Origin: Pseudocoprococcus catus | GTDB lineage: Bacteria; Bacillota; Clostridia; Lachnospirales; Lachnospiraceae | Reading direction: 5' to 3' | Length of the DNA stretch: 64,000 nucleotides | Assembly (NCBI RefSeq): GCF_019734885.1 | Contig: NZ_JAAXCM010000021.1 | Span: 124,001-188,000, forward strand | In this document: one piece after another, positions 8,550 to 16,620 of the stretch | How positions within the stretch are numbered: position 1 is the first letter of the stretch | Layout: every line of letters starts with the position of its first letter | Notes under the pieces: model-generated | Seen by the model: only the letters and a program-made list of their open reading frames with translations | Told to the model about the DNA's origin: nothing | Databases searched by the model: none | Program-made: the position numbers and the translations under genes

Positions 8550-9158
8550 ATGGAAGATAGAGAAGTTAGACGGTATAACGAGCAGCGATATAACAGAAAA
8601 CGGCAATGGTATCGAGTTGTGCTTGGTGTGGAACAACTATGTAATTATCCACTATTAAATGTAATCTGGGTATGTCTGGCAATAGGAATGTATGTTTTTG
8701 AACGTATGTTTAAAAGATTTATGGAAAGCTTTCACGTATACAGTGCCTTGCAATCTGTGTTTAATCATTGCATGACTTTTATAATGATTATCATTCCAAT
8801 TATCTTTGTAATAGCGATAATTCAATTGTTGGGATATGCTGCGGCTGTAAAGGATGAGGCAGATTTGCAGATTGTATTTGGTGATAAGCGAAATGTAAAA
8901 AACAATCAGATGCCAATTTTAGTGCATAAGAAAAAGGAAAAAAGTTCTGGTGTAACCAAAAGAGAATTTTACACAACTATATCTATGGAGCTATGGAAAG
9001 AATCAACGGAAGCTATATGCGATATCATGAACATACATATACTAGGTGAAATAACATATGGCGGTCGGAAGAAAGATAAAGGTAATCGTATATACTTTGA
9101 GTCTGCTCAAAATAGAAAACCAAAGGAACGAGGAATATTGTATGATGATATCTTCTAA
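8550..9158 (+). CDS. Membrane partner of the FtsK-like ATPase
   Basis: 202 residues. The first 35 residues are basic, two hydrophobic segments follow (about 35-50 and 73-100: FIMIIIPIIFVIAIIQLLGYAA), and the C-terminal half is soluble (TKREFYTTISMELWKESTEAICDIM). It overlaps the ATPase gene by 17 bp, implying coupled translation. The arrangement suggests that the membrane anchor and motor of a TcpA/FtsK-like coupling protein have been split into two chains. The split interpretation is inference; the membrane segments are visible. Confidence 0.65.
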   Translation: MEDREVRRYNEQRYNRKRQWYRVVLGVEQLCNYPLLNVIWVCLAIGMYVFERMFKRFMESFHVYSALQSVFNHCMTFIMIIIPIIFVIAIIQLLGYAAAVKDEADLQIVFGDKRNVKNNQMPILVHKKKEKSSGVTKREFYTTISMELWKESTEAICDIMNIHILGEITYGGRKKDKGNRIYFESAQNRKPKERGILYDDIF

Positions 9159-9900
9159 TGATTTGTTGATTGGCTATGATTATGATGCCTGGTATGGATA
9201 TGGGGAAAGGGTGCCGATTTATGCAGATGCAACGACAAGGAACAATTCGCATACTCTTATCTGCGGAATTAGTGGCAGCGGTAAGAGCTATCTTACAAAT
9301 CAGTATTTGGCACGGATATGTTTACATGGCGGAGAAAAATCGGTATTGTATTTCGCTGACTTTAAACAAGATGATAATTTTTCTCATTTAAGAAAATGCC
9401 CTCGATATTTTCCGTATGATAAAACATTAGAAGCAATTGAGGAAGTCTACGAGATTATGCATAAGCGGCAATGTGGTGAAGATTTCTCAAGACATTTTAT
9501 AACCCTTGTGTGGGATGAATATATGGCCAATATGTTGGCATTGATGGGCTCAGAGAAAAAGCGAGCAGAGGCAGTCATGCATAAGGTTTCGGAAATTCTT
9601 ATGCTCGGGCGTTCTCTTGCTGTGAGACTGGTAATAGCCTGTCAGAGACCAGATGCTTCCTGCTTCCCAACCGGTTCAAGGCTAAATTTTGGCATAATTA
9701 TCATAGTAGGTGCAGCTTTAGAGAGTATATATTCTATGCTTATGCCAAAGGAATTAATAGAAAAGGTTGGAGACAGACAATTTCATACTGGCGAAGGGGT
9801 TATGCTGTGGCAAGGCTCAGAATTGCGATTTATTAAAATTCCTGTAATAAGAAACGAAGAAAGAATGAAGTCAATATGTGTTGAAGCTTTAACACGATAA
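9142..9900 (+). CDS. FtsK/SpoIIIE-type DNA translocase (motor domain)
   Basis: 252 residues, only the ATPase core. Walker A is GISGSGKS (42-49), Walker B lies in FITLVWDEYM, and the segment LMLGRSLAVRLVIACQRPDA matches the sensor region of FtsK/TcpA motors (RAxGIHLIxATQRP). The N-terminal NDLLIGYDYDAWYG resembles the loading strand of these proteins. In Tn916-like and actinomycete integrative elements this protein pumps DNA to the recipient. ATG 9142 (or 9145) follows CGAGGAAT; the open frame extends further 5' but that part overlaps the partner gene. No relaxase gene is seen next to it, so transfer of double-stranded DNA, as in actinomycete elements, or use of Rep as relaxase are both possible. 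Confidence 0.8.
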   Translation: MMISSNDLLIGYDYDAWYGYGERVPIYADATTRNNSHTLICGISGSGKSYLTNQYLARICLHGGEKSVLYFADFKQDDNFSHLRKCPRYFPYDKTLEAIEEVYEIMHKRQCGEDFSRHFITLVWDEYMANMLALMGSEKKRAEAVMHKVSEILMLGRSLAVRLVIACQRPDASCFPTGSRLNFGIIIIVGAALESIYSMLMPKELIEKVGDRQFHTGEGVMLWQGSELRFIKIPVIRNEERMKSICVEALTR

Positions 9901-9908
9901 CAACCAGA

Positions 9909-9944
9909 TGCGGAAGGCGGTGGCGGAGCCACAAGCCTTCCGCA
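9909..9944. other. Hairpin abutting the CRESS-type origin
   Basis: TGCGGAAGGC (9909-9918) pairs perfectly with GCCTTCCGCA (9935-9944), with an inner stem GTGGC/GCCAC closed by the triloop GGA. It ends exactly where the origin stem begins, giving two back-to-back cruciforms. It may also act as the end signal of the upstream operon, although no T-run follows. Confidence 0.65.
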
Positions 9945-9986
9945 ATAGGGTTGGCTTAGTATTACCCAACCCTATGTTACTGTTAC
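9945..9986 (+). other. CRESS-type rolling-circle origin: stem-loop with TAGTATTAC
   Basis: ATAGGGTTGG (9945-9954) and CCAACCCTAT (9966-9975) form a perfect 10-bp stem. The 11-nt loop is CT followed by TAGTATTAC (9957-9965). CRESS-DNA virus origins are stem-loops of this size carrying the nonanucleotide NANTATTAC; circoviruses use this very sequence in some species, and Rep nicks between the seventh and eighth base. A tandem hexamer TGTTAC TGTTAC (9975-9986) follows the right arm, with another copy at 10032, matching the place of the Rep-binding hexamers in circoviruses. It lies 67 bp upstream of a CRESS Rep gene. Confidence 0.85.
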
Positions 9987-10052
9987 AATAATCAATTTGC
10001 AAGGGATTGAAAGCGTAACGATTTAAAGAAATGTTACAAAGGAGAGTGGGAG

Positions 10053-11126
10053 ATGGCAGATACAGTCAGTAGGTCATGGTTTGCGGTTTTTCCTAATCCA
10101 GAACAGCATGGTTATGATGGCTCACCGGAGGATATCGTGCAAAAGCTTAAGCAGGAATGGATTGGTGATAATCCACTCCGTAAAGGATGGTGGGCATATT
10201 GTATATCGGCCAGTGGATTACCTCATGTGCATATGATTTTAGAGGATTCTGGCGCATGCAGGTTTACAAAGGTGAAGAAAGCTTACCCGGTTGCTCATTT
10301 GGAGCCCACCAAAGGAAATAAGGCACAAGTGTTGAGTTATATAAGGAAGGAACCGCCATTCGATGAAAAAGGGGAGCAAATTTTAGCGTATACTTCTTAT
10401 GGAAATATAGAAGGTAAAAAACGATTTACATTTTCTAATACGAATGAAGTGCTTGCTACTATTGAGTTGCTAATAGAAGAAGGAAAGACGCCAAATCAAA
10501 TAATGGCAGAAGATATAAAACTTCGGCGTGAAGAAAGTCTTATAAAAAAATGCTATTTTGCCAAAAGATATAGAGAGACACCGCCTATACGGAATGTAAA
10601 AGTATTTTGGCATTGTGGTGATGCGGGTTCTGGTAAATCATATTCTTATATAAGTTTATGTCAAAAATATGGAGATGACTTGGTTTATTTTTTTAGTGAT
10701 TATGCCAATAAGGGTGTTGGAGGATTTGACGGGTATTGTGGTGAGCCCTATTTATTCATGGATGAGTTAAAACAAAATTCATTACCTTTTGAATTATTAC
10801 TTACAATTACGCAAGGTTATAGAGCGCAAATCCATTGCAGGTACAGTAATTGTTTTTCGTTATGGAATGAAGTTCATATTACTAGTATATTTTCACCAGA
10901 GGACATATATGGAAGTATGGTTAGCATAGAAAATCAAAGCAAAGATACTATTAAGCAGCTCCTTAGGAGAATTACTACATATATCTATCATTATAAAGTA
11001 AATGGGGAATATAAAACTTTTGAATTGGCAGGAAATGAATATATAGATTTTGATGATTTGAAATATCGTGCGACAGGAAATGAATTTTTGAAAATTAGCG
11101 ATGAAGAGGAAGTGCCATTCGAGTAA
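10053..11126 (+). CDS. CRESS-type Rep: HUH endonuclease plus SF3 helicase
   Basis: 357 residues. The N-terminal nuclease has motif I WFAVFPNPEQ (9-18), motif II with the HUH pair H58 and H60 (LPHVHM), and motif III Y96-x-x-K99 (SYIRK), Tyr96 being the likely nicking residue. The helicase has Walker A GDAGSGKS (189-196), Walker B YLFMDE (233-238), motif C VHITS (274-278) and the Arg-rich KQLLRRITTY segment. This is the complete domain order of circovirus/geminivirus-type Reps and of the pCRESS plasmids known from bacteria. It should nick the stem-loop at 9945-9975 and drive rolling-circle replication of the excised circle. Start ATG follows AAGGAGAG. Confidence 0.9.
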   Translation: MADTVSRSWFAVFPNPEQHGYDGSPEDIVQKLKQEWIGDNPLRKGWWAYCISASGLPHVHMILEDSGACRFTKVKKAYPVAHLEPTKGNKAQVLSYIRKEPPFDEKGEQILAYTSYGNIEGKKRFTFSNTNEVLATIELLIEEGKTPNQIMAEDIKLRREESLIKKCYFAKRYRETPPIRNVKVFWHCGDAGSGKSYSYISLCQKYGDDLVYFFSDYANKGVGGFDGYCGEPYLFMDELKQNSLPFELLLTITQGYRAQIHCRYSNCFSLWNEVHITSIFSPEDIYGSMVSIENQSKDTIKQLLRRITTYIYHYKVNGEYKTFELAGNEYIDFDDLKYRATGNEFLKISDEEEVPFE

Positions 11127-11200
11127 GGCTAAAACGATGTATATAAGATAGAAGTATAATACATGCTATTTTGCTGATAAATGGAAGGAAGAGTGAATGG

Positions 11201-11395
11201 ATGCAAAATATAAAATTATGTGAAAAAGCTCTTTTAAATGTTTCGGAAATGATGGCATATACTGGATGGGGAGAAAATGCGGTACGAGATGAATTGAATC
11301 ACCCGAAATGTCCGTATGTGGTGCGAAAAGGAAATCGTCTATATGCTAACAGACGATTATTAGAAAAATATTTAGATTCAATTTCAGGCATTTAA
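11201..11395 (+). CDS. Excisionase (Xis-like, winged helix)
   Basis: 64 residues, MQNIKLCEKALLNVSEMMAYTGWGENAVRDELNHPKCPYVVRKGNRLYANRRLLEKYLDS. The pattern (helix-turn-helix start NVSEMMAYTGW, then a wing PYVVRKGNRLYANR and a final helix) matches Tn916-type Xis proteins that bend DNA at the attachment sites and favour excision. ATG 11201 is used because AAGGAAG lies 9 nt upstream; the open frame extends 10 codons more. It sits 85 bp before the integrase, the normal order for such elements. Confidence 0.8.
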   Translation: MQNIKLCEKALLNVSEMMAYTGWGENAVRDELNHPKCPYVVRKGNRLYANRRLLEKYLDSISGI

Positions 11396-11479
11396 CTATA
11401 AAAATGGAGTAAAGCTGTGATATAATATAATCAAATGCTGATTCCATTCTTACGTAAATGTAAGAAAGGATGATTATAA

Positions 11480-12682
11480 ATGGGAAAGGATTTGAACGGA
11501 AGAGAACTGGGCAATGGCATATCACAAAGGGCAGATGGGAATTATATGGCTCGTTTTGTAGATTGCTACAAAAAACGACAGACATTTTATGGAAGAGATT
11601 TAAAGGAATTACGTCGTAAACTGGAAAAAGCAAAGTATGAATCTCAGCAAGGCATAAACTCACTGGGAGGAAGTATAATACTTTTAGAATGGTTTGAGGA
11701 ATTTTTGCAATTATATAAGGTTGATAAAGTAAAAGATACGACGGTGTATAGGATTAGACAGACTTTTTCTCCATGTAAAAAGAATCGTATCAGTATGATG
11801 AAATTGCAGGATATAAGAGCAATTCACGTCCAACAACTTGTTAATGAGATGGATGAAAATGGATTCTCATATGGCACAATTCGAACTTTAAAATATCTGC
11901 TGAGTGAAATGTTCAAGAAGGCGATTGGAAACGGTTATATAGTTATTAATCCATGTGATGCGGTTGTGATGCCTCGGAAGGTTACATATGAACCCAGATT
12001 TTTGACAGAGCAAGAACAGGAGATGTTCTTGGAGGTTGCAAAAGAATACTCACATTATGATATTTTTTGTGCAGCACTGTCATTTGGAGGAAGGATTGGA
12101 GAAGTACTTGGGTTGAAATGGGGAGACATCGACTTTCAGAGAAAGAAAATGCATATACAACGAACGTTGCATTATTCAAGAGTAAATGATGATGAGCCAT
12201 GCCATTTCTTTTTTACATCACCAAAAACAGAAACAAGTGATAGAGAAATTCCGTTATTACCAGAGACAGAGGCAATATTAAAAAGGGTGCATAAAAAGCA
12301 GTTGAGAAATCGGATGTTATATGCATCTCAATGGAAAGAAGAAGCCCCTTTTGATGATATGGTTTTTACTACACAAAAAGGCATGCCTATTCGTTATGGT
12401 GATGTAAATCGAACAATAAAATCTGTGATAGTGAAAGCAAATTTGCAGGAAGAAGAACTTGCAAAAATTGAAGGACGAGAACCATTTATTTTGAAACCAT
12501 TTTCGCCACATTGTTTCCGGCATACTTTTGTTACTCGTTGTAAAAAGAATGGTGTGCCATACGAAACAATACAACCTTATGTTGGACATAGTGAAAAAGA
12601 AATGACTGCTTATTATAACCATGAAAAACAGGAAATAGATGTAAGCACATTGAATAAAATTTCATTTCTGGGTGTGGTGTAA
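11480..12682 (+). CDS. Tn916-type tyrosine integrase
   Basis: 400 residues. An N-terminal arm-binding domain (GNGISQRADGNYMARFVDCYKKRQTFYGR), a SAM-like core-binding domain (about 70-165) and a catalytic domain. Catalytic residues visible are R205 (GGRIGEVLGLKW), K249, H344-x-x-R347 (HCFRH), H370 (VGHS) and the nucleophile Y379 (AYYNH). It carries out site-specific integration and excision of the element. The gene ends inside direct repeats matching those at the left end, as expected if it forms the right boundary. Start ATG follows AAGGATG; length is typical. Confidence 0.93.
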   Translation: MGKDLNGRELGNGISQRADGNYMARFVDCYKKRQTFYGRDLKELRRKLEKAKYESQQGINSLGGSIILLEWFEEFLQLYKVDKVKDTTVYRIRQTFSPCKKNRISMMKLQDIRAIHVQQLVNEMDENGFSYGTIRTLKYLLSEMFKKAIGNGYIVINPCDAVVMPRKVTYEPRFLTEQEQEMFLEVAKEYSHYDIFCAALSFGGRIGEVLGLKWGDIDFQRKKMHIQRTLHYSRVNDDEPCHFFFTSPKTETSDREIPLLPETEAILKRVHKKQLRNRMLYASQWKEEAPFDDMVFTTQKGMPIRYGDVNRTIKSVIVKANLQEEELAKIEGREPFILKPFSPHCFRHTFVTRCKKNGVPYETIQPYVGHSEKEMTAYYNHEKQEIDVSTLNKISFLGVV

Positions 12683-12694
12683 AAATGGTGTATA
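12674..12694 (+). repeat. Right-end direct repeats, likely integrase arm sites
   Basis: GTGGTGTAAA (12674-12683) and ATGGTGTATA (12685-12694) match the ATGGTGTAAA repeats at 84-156 and overlap the integrase stop codon. They mark the right end of the element within a few tens of bases. The orientation is the same at both ends. No longer core duplication between the two flanks could be found by eye. Confidence 0.55.
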
Positions 12695-13050
12695 TTTGAA
12701 TGGGGATGGCTGAAAGTACAGGAAATAAAGGTAATTAGCTCACATTGGTATACATTACAGACTAATTGAAATTCGGGCATCCGGTTCAGTAATGAATCGG
12801 GTGCCTTTTTTCGATTAGGTGGAAATTATGTCGAAATCTCCGTATAATCGAAAAAAGACACTTCGTGCCAAAAGCCCGTTTCTACCATATTTATGGTTAT
12901 TCAGTTTTTGTATAAACGTGCCGAAAAGGGTTATTTCAGTGTCAAAAAAAAATGTGGTATGCTAACTATGAAAAGAAATACGGAAAACAAGATATCGTTT
13001 CAACAGATATCACGAATGATTTCATAAAGATTATTAGGAGGTTTTGCAAA
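12695..13050. other. Junction region between element and catabolic island
   Basis: Holds a terminator-like hairpin (GGGCATCCGG paired with ATCGGGTGCC and a T6 run, about 12776-12812) and then the thiolase upstream region. CGTGCCAA lies at 12864-12871 with a near copy (CGTGCCGA) at 12917; the same octamer occurs upstream of other genes of the island. An AGGAGG site precedes the thiolase start. No gene is seen. Confidence 0.6.
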
Positions 13051-14217
13051 ATGAGCAGAGAAGTTGTTATTGTTGCATATGGTCGTTCAGCAGTTTGTAA
13101 ATCAAGAAAAGGTTCTTTCGCAGGTACTCACCCAATCGAATATTCCGCACAGGTTTTAAAGGGTGTACTGGACAAAGTGCCTCAGTTAGATCGTTCTGAA
13201 ATCGAAGATGTTATCATGGGTTGTGCAGTACAGCACGGTACAACATCTATGAATATTGCTAAGAGTGTTTGCGCAAGAGCAGAACTGCCGGAATGCGTAG
13301 CAGGTCATACAATTAACCGTTTCTGTTCTTCAGGTCTTCAGGCTATCGCAACAGGTGCCAATGCAATCGCTTGCGGTCAGGGTGATGTTATCGTAGCCGG
13401 TGGTGTTGAAAGTATGACAGATACATACGCACCATATCCTGTAGAATTCCAGGATGCATGGTTAAATGAGCATGCGCCGGGTGCTTACATGGGCATGGGT
13501 ATGACAGCTGAAAACATCGTTAAGAACTACGGCGTAACAAGAGAAGAAATGGACCGTATGGCTTACGAATCCAACATGAAAGCTGCAAAAGCTCAGAAGG
13601 AAGGCAAACTTGCTCCATCTATCATCCCTGTAACTGTTGTTGACAAGGATGGCAACGAAAAAGTTGTTACAGAAGACGAAGGTATCCGTCCAACAACAAC
13701 AATGGAGACACTTGCAGGTCTTAAACCTTGCTTCATCCCAGCTGAAGAAGGCGGTACAGTTACAGCTGCTACTTCTTCACAGACATCTGATGCTGCAGCA
13801 TTCGTTGTATTAATGGCTGCTGACAAAGCAAAAGAACTTGGTATCAAACCAATTGCAAAGATGGTATCCTTCGGTGTTGCAGGCTGTGATGCTACAATGA
13901 TGGGTCTTGGACCAATCTATGCTGTACCAAAGGCTCTGAAACGTGCCGGCAAGACAATTGATGATATGGATGTCATCGAACTGAACGAAGCTTTCGCTGC
14001 TCAGGCTATTCCATGTATCAAAGTTCTGAAAATGGATCCTGAAAAGGTTAATCCTTACGGCGGCGCTATGGCTCTTGGTCATCCAATGGGCGCTACAGGT
14101 GCATTCCTTACATGTAAAGCACTTGATTACCTTCAGGATAACAAGAAAACAACAGCTCTTGTTACAATGTGTATCGGCGGCGGTATGGGCGCAGCAGCAG
14201 TATTTGAATTACTGTAA
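13051..14217 (+). CDS. Acetyl-CoA acetyltransferase (thiolase)
   Basis: 388 residues, normal for the family. Cys92 in NRFCSSGLQA is the acyl-accepting nucleophile; GHPMGATGA holds the second His and TMCIGGGMGAA the proton-shuttling Cys near the C-terminus. It interconverts acetoacetyl-CoA plus CoA with two acetyl-CoA. The open frame extends 33 codons upstream, but ATG 13051 has AGGAGG 10 nt before it and gives the standard MSREVVIVAYGRS start. Codon use is that of a highly expressed gene. With the CoA-transferase and BKACE of the same island it would turn acetoacetate into acetyl-CoA; a longer-chain 3-ketoacyl substrate is possible. Confidence 0.92.
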   Translation: MSREVVIVAYGRSAVCKSRKGSFAGTHPIEYSAQVLKGVLDKVPQLDRSEIEDVIMGCAVQHGTTSMNIAKSVCARAELPECVAGHTINRFCSSGLQAIATGANAIACGQGDVIVAGGVESMTDTYAPYPVEFQDAWLNEHAPGAYMGMGMTAENIVKNYGVTREEMDRMAYESNMKAAKAQKEGKLAPSIIPVTVVDKDGNEKVVTEDEGIRPTTTMETLAGLKPCFIPAEEGGTVTAATSSQTSDAAAFVVLMAADKAKELGIKPIAKMVSFGVAGCDATMMGLGPIYAVPKALKRAGKTIDDMDVIELNEAFAAQAIPCIKVLKMDPEKVNPYGGAMALGHPMGATGAFLTCKALDYLQDNKKTTALVTMCIGGGMGAAAVFELL

Positions 14218-14323
14218 GATAAAAATAAATGTAGAATCGTTCAGAGCTGACATTTTATGATGCCAGCTTTGGGCGGCTTAATAAAGAAACTTTTAAATGA
14301 ACTTTTTTACAGAGGTGTGAATA

Positions 14324-15277
14324 ATGAAAGTAGCAGATATTAAGAATGTTGCCGGTATCGGCGGCGGTGTAATCGGCGGTAGCTGGGCTGTTCTCTTCGC
14401 AATGAAGGGTCTGAACGTAAAACTTTATGATATTAATGATGATTGCCTTGCAAACGATAAGAAGACAATCGTAAGCAACCTTGAATTCCTTGCTGAAAAC
14501 GGTGCAATTGAAGACAAGGATGCGGTTCTTGCAAGAATCCAGTTTACAACAAGCATGGAAGAAGCTGTAAAGGATGCTCAGTTTATTCAGGAATCCGGTC
14601 CTGAAAGACTTCCGATCAAACACAGCATGCTTGCTGAAATCGAAAAGTATGCGCCGGTTGATGCAATTGTAGCTACATCTGCATCAGGTCTTCCTCTTGG
14701 ACAGATTACAGAACATGCTGTACATCCTGAAAGATGTGTTGGCGGTCATCCTTACAACCCACCACACCTTATCCCACTCGTAGAAATCACAAAGACAGAA
14801 AAGACAGACGAAGCAAATGTTGAACTTGCAAAAGAATTCTATGAATCTCTTGGTAAAGAGGCAATCGTTCTGAAGAAAGACTGCCCAGGTTACATCTGCA
14901 ACAGACTGCAGCTTGCTGTATTCCGTGAAATGGTTGACCTTGTTGAAAGAGGTGTTTGTACAGTAGAAGAAGCTGATAAGGCTCTGACATTTGGCCCTGC
15001 TATCAGATGGGCAATCTTTGGCCATAACATGATCATGCAGTTAGGCAACAAAGATGGTCTTAAAGGTATGATGGATATGCTGGCAGGTGGCTTTAACCTC
15101 TGTGCAGATATCGCTGCATGGGATACAATTCCTGCCGATTACGGTACAAAGGCTCAGAAGGAAATGGATGAGATCATGAAGAACCTTCCAGATGAAGTGG
15201 GCCATACAAATGCAGAAATCGCTCAGTACAGAGATAAGATGCTGATCGATATCCTTAAACTGCATCATAAATTCTAA
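14324..15277 (+). CDS. 3-hydroxyacyl dehydrogenase-family NAD enzyme
   Basis: 317 residues. A Rossmann fold opens the protein (GIGGGVIGGSW, 11-21; Asp36 after strand 2 points to NAD). GGHPYNPPHLIPLVE carries the catalytic His142 and its Glu154 partner, and S119 lies in TSASGLP. The extended HPYNPPHLIPLVE form is typical of the lambda-crystallin/L-gulonate/L-carnitine dehydrogenase branch that oxidises free 3-hydroxy acids, not only CoA esters. Beside a BKACE this suggests oxidation of a 3-hydroxy acid to a 3-keto acid, for example 3-hydroxy-5-oxohexanoate to triacetate in phloroglucinol breakdown, or carnitine to dehydrocarnitine. The choice of substrate is inference. Confidence 0.85.
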   Translation: MKVADIKNVAGIGGGVIGGSWAVLFAMKGLNVKLYDINDDCLANDKKTIVSNLEFLAENGAIEDKDAVLARIQFTTSMEEAVKDAQFIQESGPERLPIKHSMLAEIEKYAPVDAIVATSASGLPLGQITEHAVHPERCVGGHPYNPPHLIPLVEITKTEKTDEANVELAKEFYESLGKEAIVLKKDCPGYICNRLQLAVFREMVDLVERGVCTVEEADKALTFGPAIRWAIFGHNMIMQLGNKDGLKGMMDMLAGGFNLCADIAAWDTIPADYGTKAQKEMDEIMKNLPDEVGHTNAEIAQYRDKMLIDILKLHHKF

Positions 15278-15283
15278 TAAAGT

Positions 15284-15354
15284 ACAGATGATTTCGAAAT
15301 CGGAGGCATTTTTTCGTTCAGTTATAGAGGCTGTGAATTTCGAAAATCATCTGT
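15284..15354. other. Stem-loop between dehydrogenase and reductase genes
   Basis: ACAGATGATTTCGAAA (15284-15299) pairs, with one bulge, with TTTCGAAAATCATCTGT (15338-15354). A second possible hairpin (GGGGAAC with GCTTCCC, about 15367-15415, followed by T5) lies just downstream and looks like a terminator, so the reductase gene may have its own promoter or a read-through control. Confidence 0.5.
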
Positions 15355-15472
15355 TCGTTATCTAAAGGGGAACAATGCGATACAGATTTTGCCTGTCTCA
15401 CAGTTGCTTCCCTTTTTGCGTTTGTTCTCTCTTTTAATGAAGAATATTGATTGGATTTGAGGAGGTTTTGGT

Positions 15473-16261
15473 ATGTTGAATATGAATGGGCCTGTGAAGA
15501 TGGCATCCTACGATATGGCTGGCAAGACGGCGGTTGTTACCGGCGGTACAAAGGGTATCGGTAAAGCAATTGCGCTGGCTTTTGGTCAGTGCGGCGCCAA
15601 TGTGGTTGTGGCCGGAAGACATGAGGATGAATGTACTGCTGTTGCAGAGGCGATTACTTCTGCGGGCGGTCATGGTAAGGGTATTCGTACCGATGTAAGA
15701 AATATTGATGAGATCGATGCCCTGATTGCAGGTGCAGCGGAGACTTTTGGTGGCGTGGATATTCTGATTAATTGTGCCGGTGTCGCGATTACGAAAAAGA
15801 TTCTTGATCTGGACGTGGAAGATTACGACATGGTTATGGAGACGAATCTCAGAAGTGTTTTGTTTGCCTCCAAGGCAGCGGCAGCTGTGATGAAGGCATC
15901 CGAAAAGGGCGGAAAGATCATCAATATTGCTTCTGTTGGCGGCTTAAAAGGCACAAGCGCGCTTTCACTCTACGGTGCCTCCAAAGCCGGTGTGATCAAT
16001 CTGACGAAGACCATGGCTCTTGAATGGAGTCGTTACGGTATCCAGACAAACGCTGTTTGCCCGGGCTATGTGGTGACGGAGATTAATAAAGCTGAATTTG
16101 AAAATGAAAAATTCAGAGATCATGTGTTGAAGACGATTCCTCAGAGAAGGCTCGGAACTGTAGATGAAGTGGCAGCCCTGGTACTGTTTTTGGCATCGGA
16201 TATGTCCGGTATGATTAACGGTGAAGCAATTGTGGCTGATATGGGAGCCATCTGTGGCTAA
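15473..16261 (+). CDS. Short-chain dehydrogenase/reductase, NADP type
   Basis: 262 residues of the classical SDR family. The cofactor motif is TGGTKGIG (23-30), Arg49 after the second strand suggests NADP(H), NCAG is at 100-103 and the catalytic set is S154, Y167 and K171 (YGASK). It would reduce a ketone or, as known for phloroglucinol reductase of anaerobes, the keto tautomer of a polyhydroxybenzene. Assignment as a phloroglucinol reductase rests only on the neighbourhood (ring-opening hydrolases, BKACE, CoA-transferase). Start at 15473 follows GGAGG by 8 nt; no start nearer the fold has a better site. Confidence 0.85.
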   Translation: MLNMNGPVKMASYDMAGKTAVVTGGTKGIGKAIALAFGQCGANVVVAGRHEDECTAVAEAITSAGGHGKGIRTDVRNIDEIDALIAGAAETFGGVDILINCAGVAITKKILDLDVEDYDMVMETNLRSVLFASKAAAAVMKASEKGGKIINIASVGGLKGTSALSLYGASKAGVINLTKTMALEWSRYGIQTNAVCPGYVVTEINKAEFENEKFRDHVLKTIPQRRLGTVDEVAALVLFLASDMSGMINGEAIVADMGAICG

Positions 16262-16301
16262 ATCCAATCCAATTTAATTTTGTAAAAAGCATCCATTAAT
16301 G

Positions 16302-16333
16302 GCTGTTCTTTGAAAAAATATTCAAAGAGCAGC
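16302..16333 (+). terminator. Rho-independent terminator after SDR gene
   Basis: GCTGTTCTTTGAA (16302-16314) and TTCAAAGAGCAGC (16321-16333) form a perfect 13-bp stem with loop AAAATA, followed by TTCTTTTTTT. Confidence 0.9.
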
Positions 16334-16620
16334 TTCTTTTTTTGTATAAGCAAATCACGCTTTATAACAAAAACAGATGACCACAAAAGGATGTTATGAA
16401 TGTTTGTGATAAATGCGTGCCAAAAATGCAAAAAATAGAGAATTTCGTCGATGTGATGAATGAAAAAAAGGAATAAGACAAAAAAGTATGAAAATTCTGT
16501 GTCTAAACTGTGAAAACTTATAACTATTTGACATAAATCTGTGCTTATTTATGCATTTCACTTATGCATATTGTTCTGATAAAATTGTATTCAGTAAGAT
16601 ACAAAGGAGAAAAATAAATC
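16334..16620 (+). promoter_or_regulatory. Upstream region of first OFA transporter
   Basis: CGTGCCAA lies at 16416-16423, about 200 bp before the start codon, in the same orientation relative to the gene as at the thiolase. A TTGACA at about 16529 has no good -10 at 17 bp; a TAAAAT near 16579 may be the real -10. The ribosome site is AAAGGAG. No ORF of interest. Confidence 0.45.

Noticed and set aside
1-12800. Core direct repeat (att) at the element ends
   Set aside because: Only short chance matches of 6-7 bases between the two flanks; cannot be assigned without an empty site.
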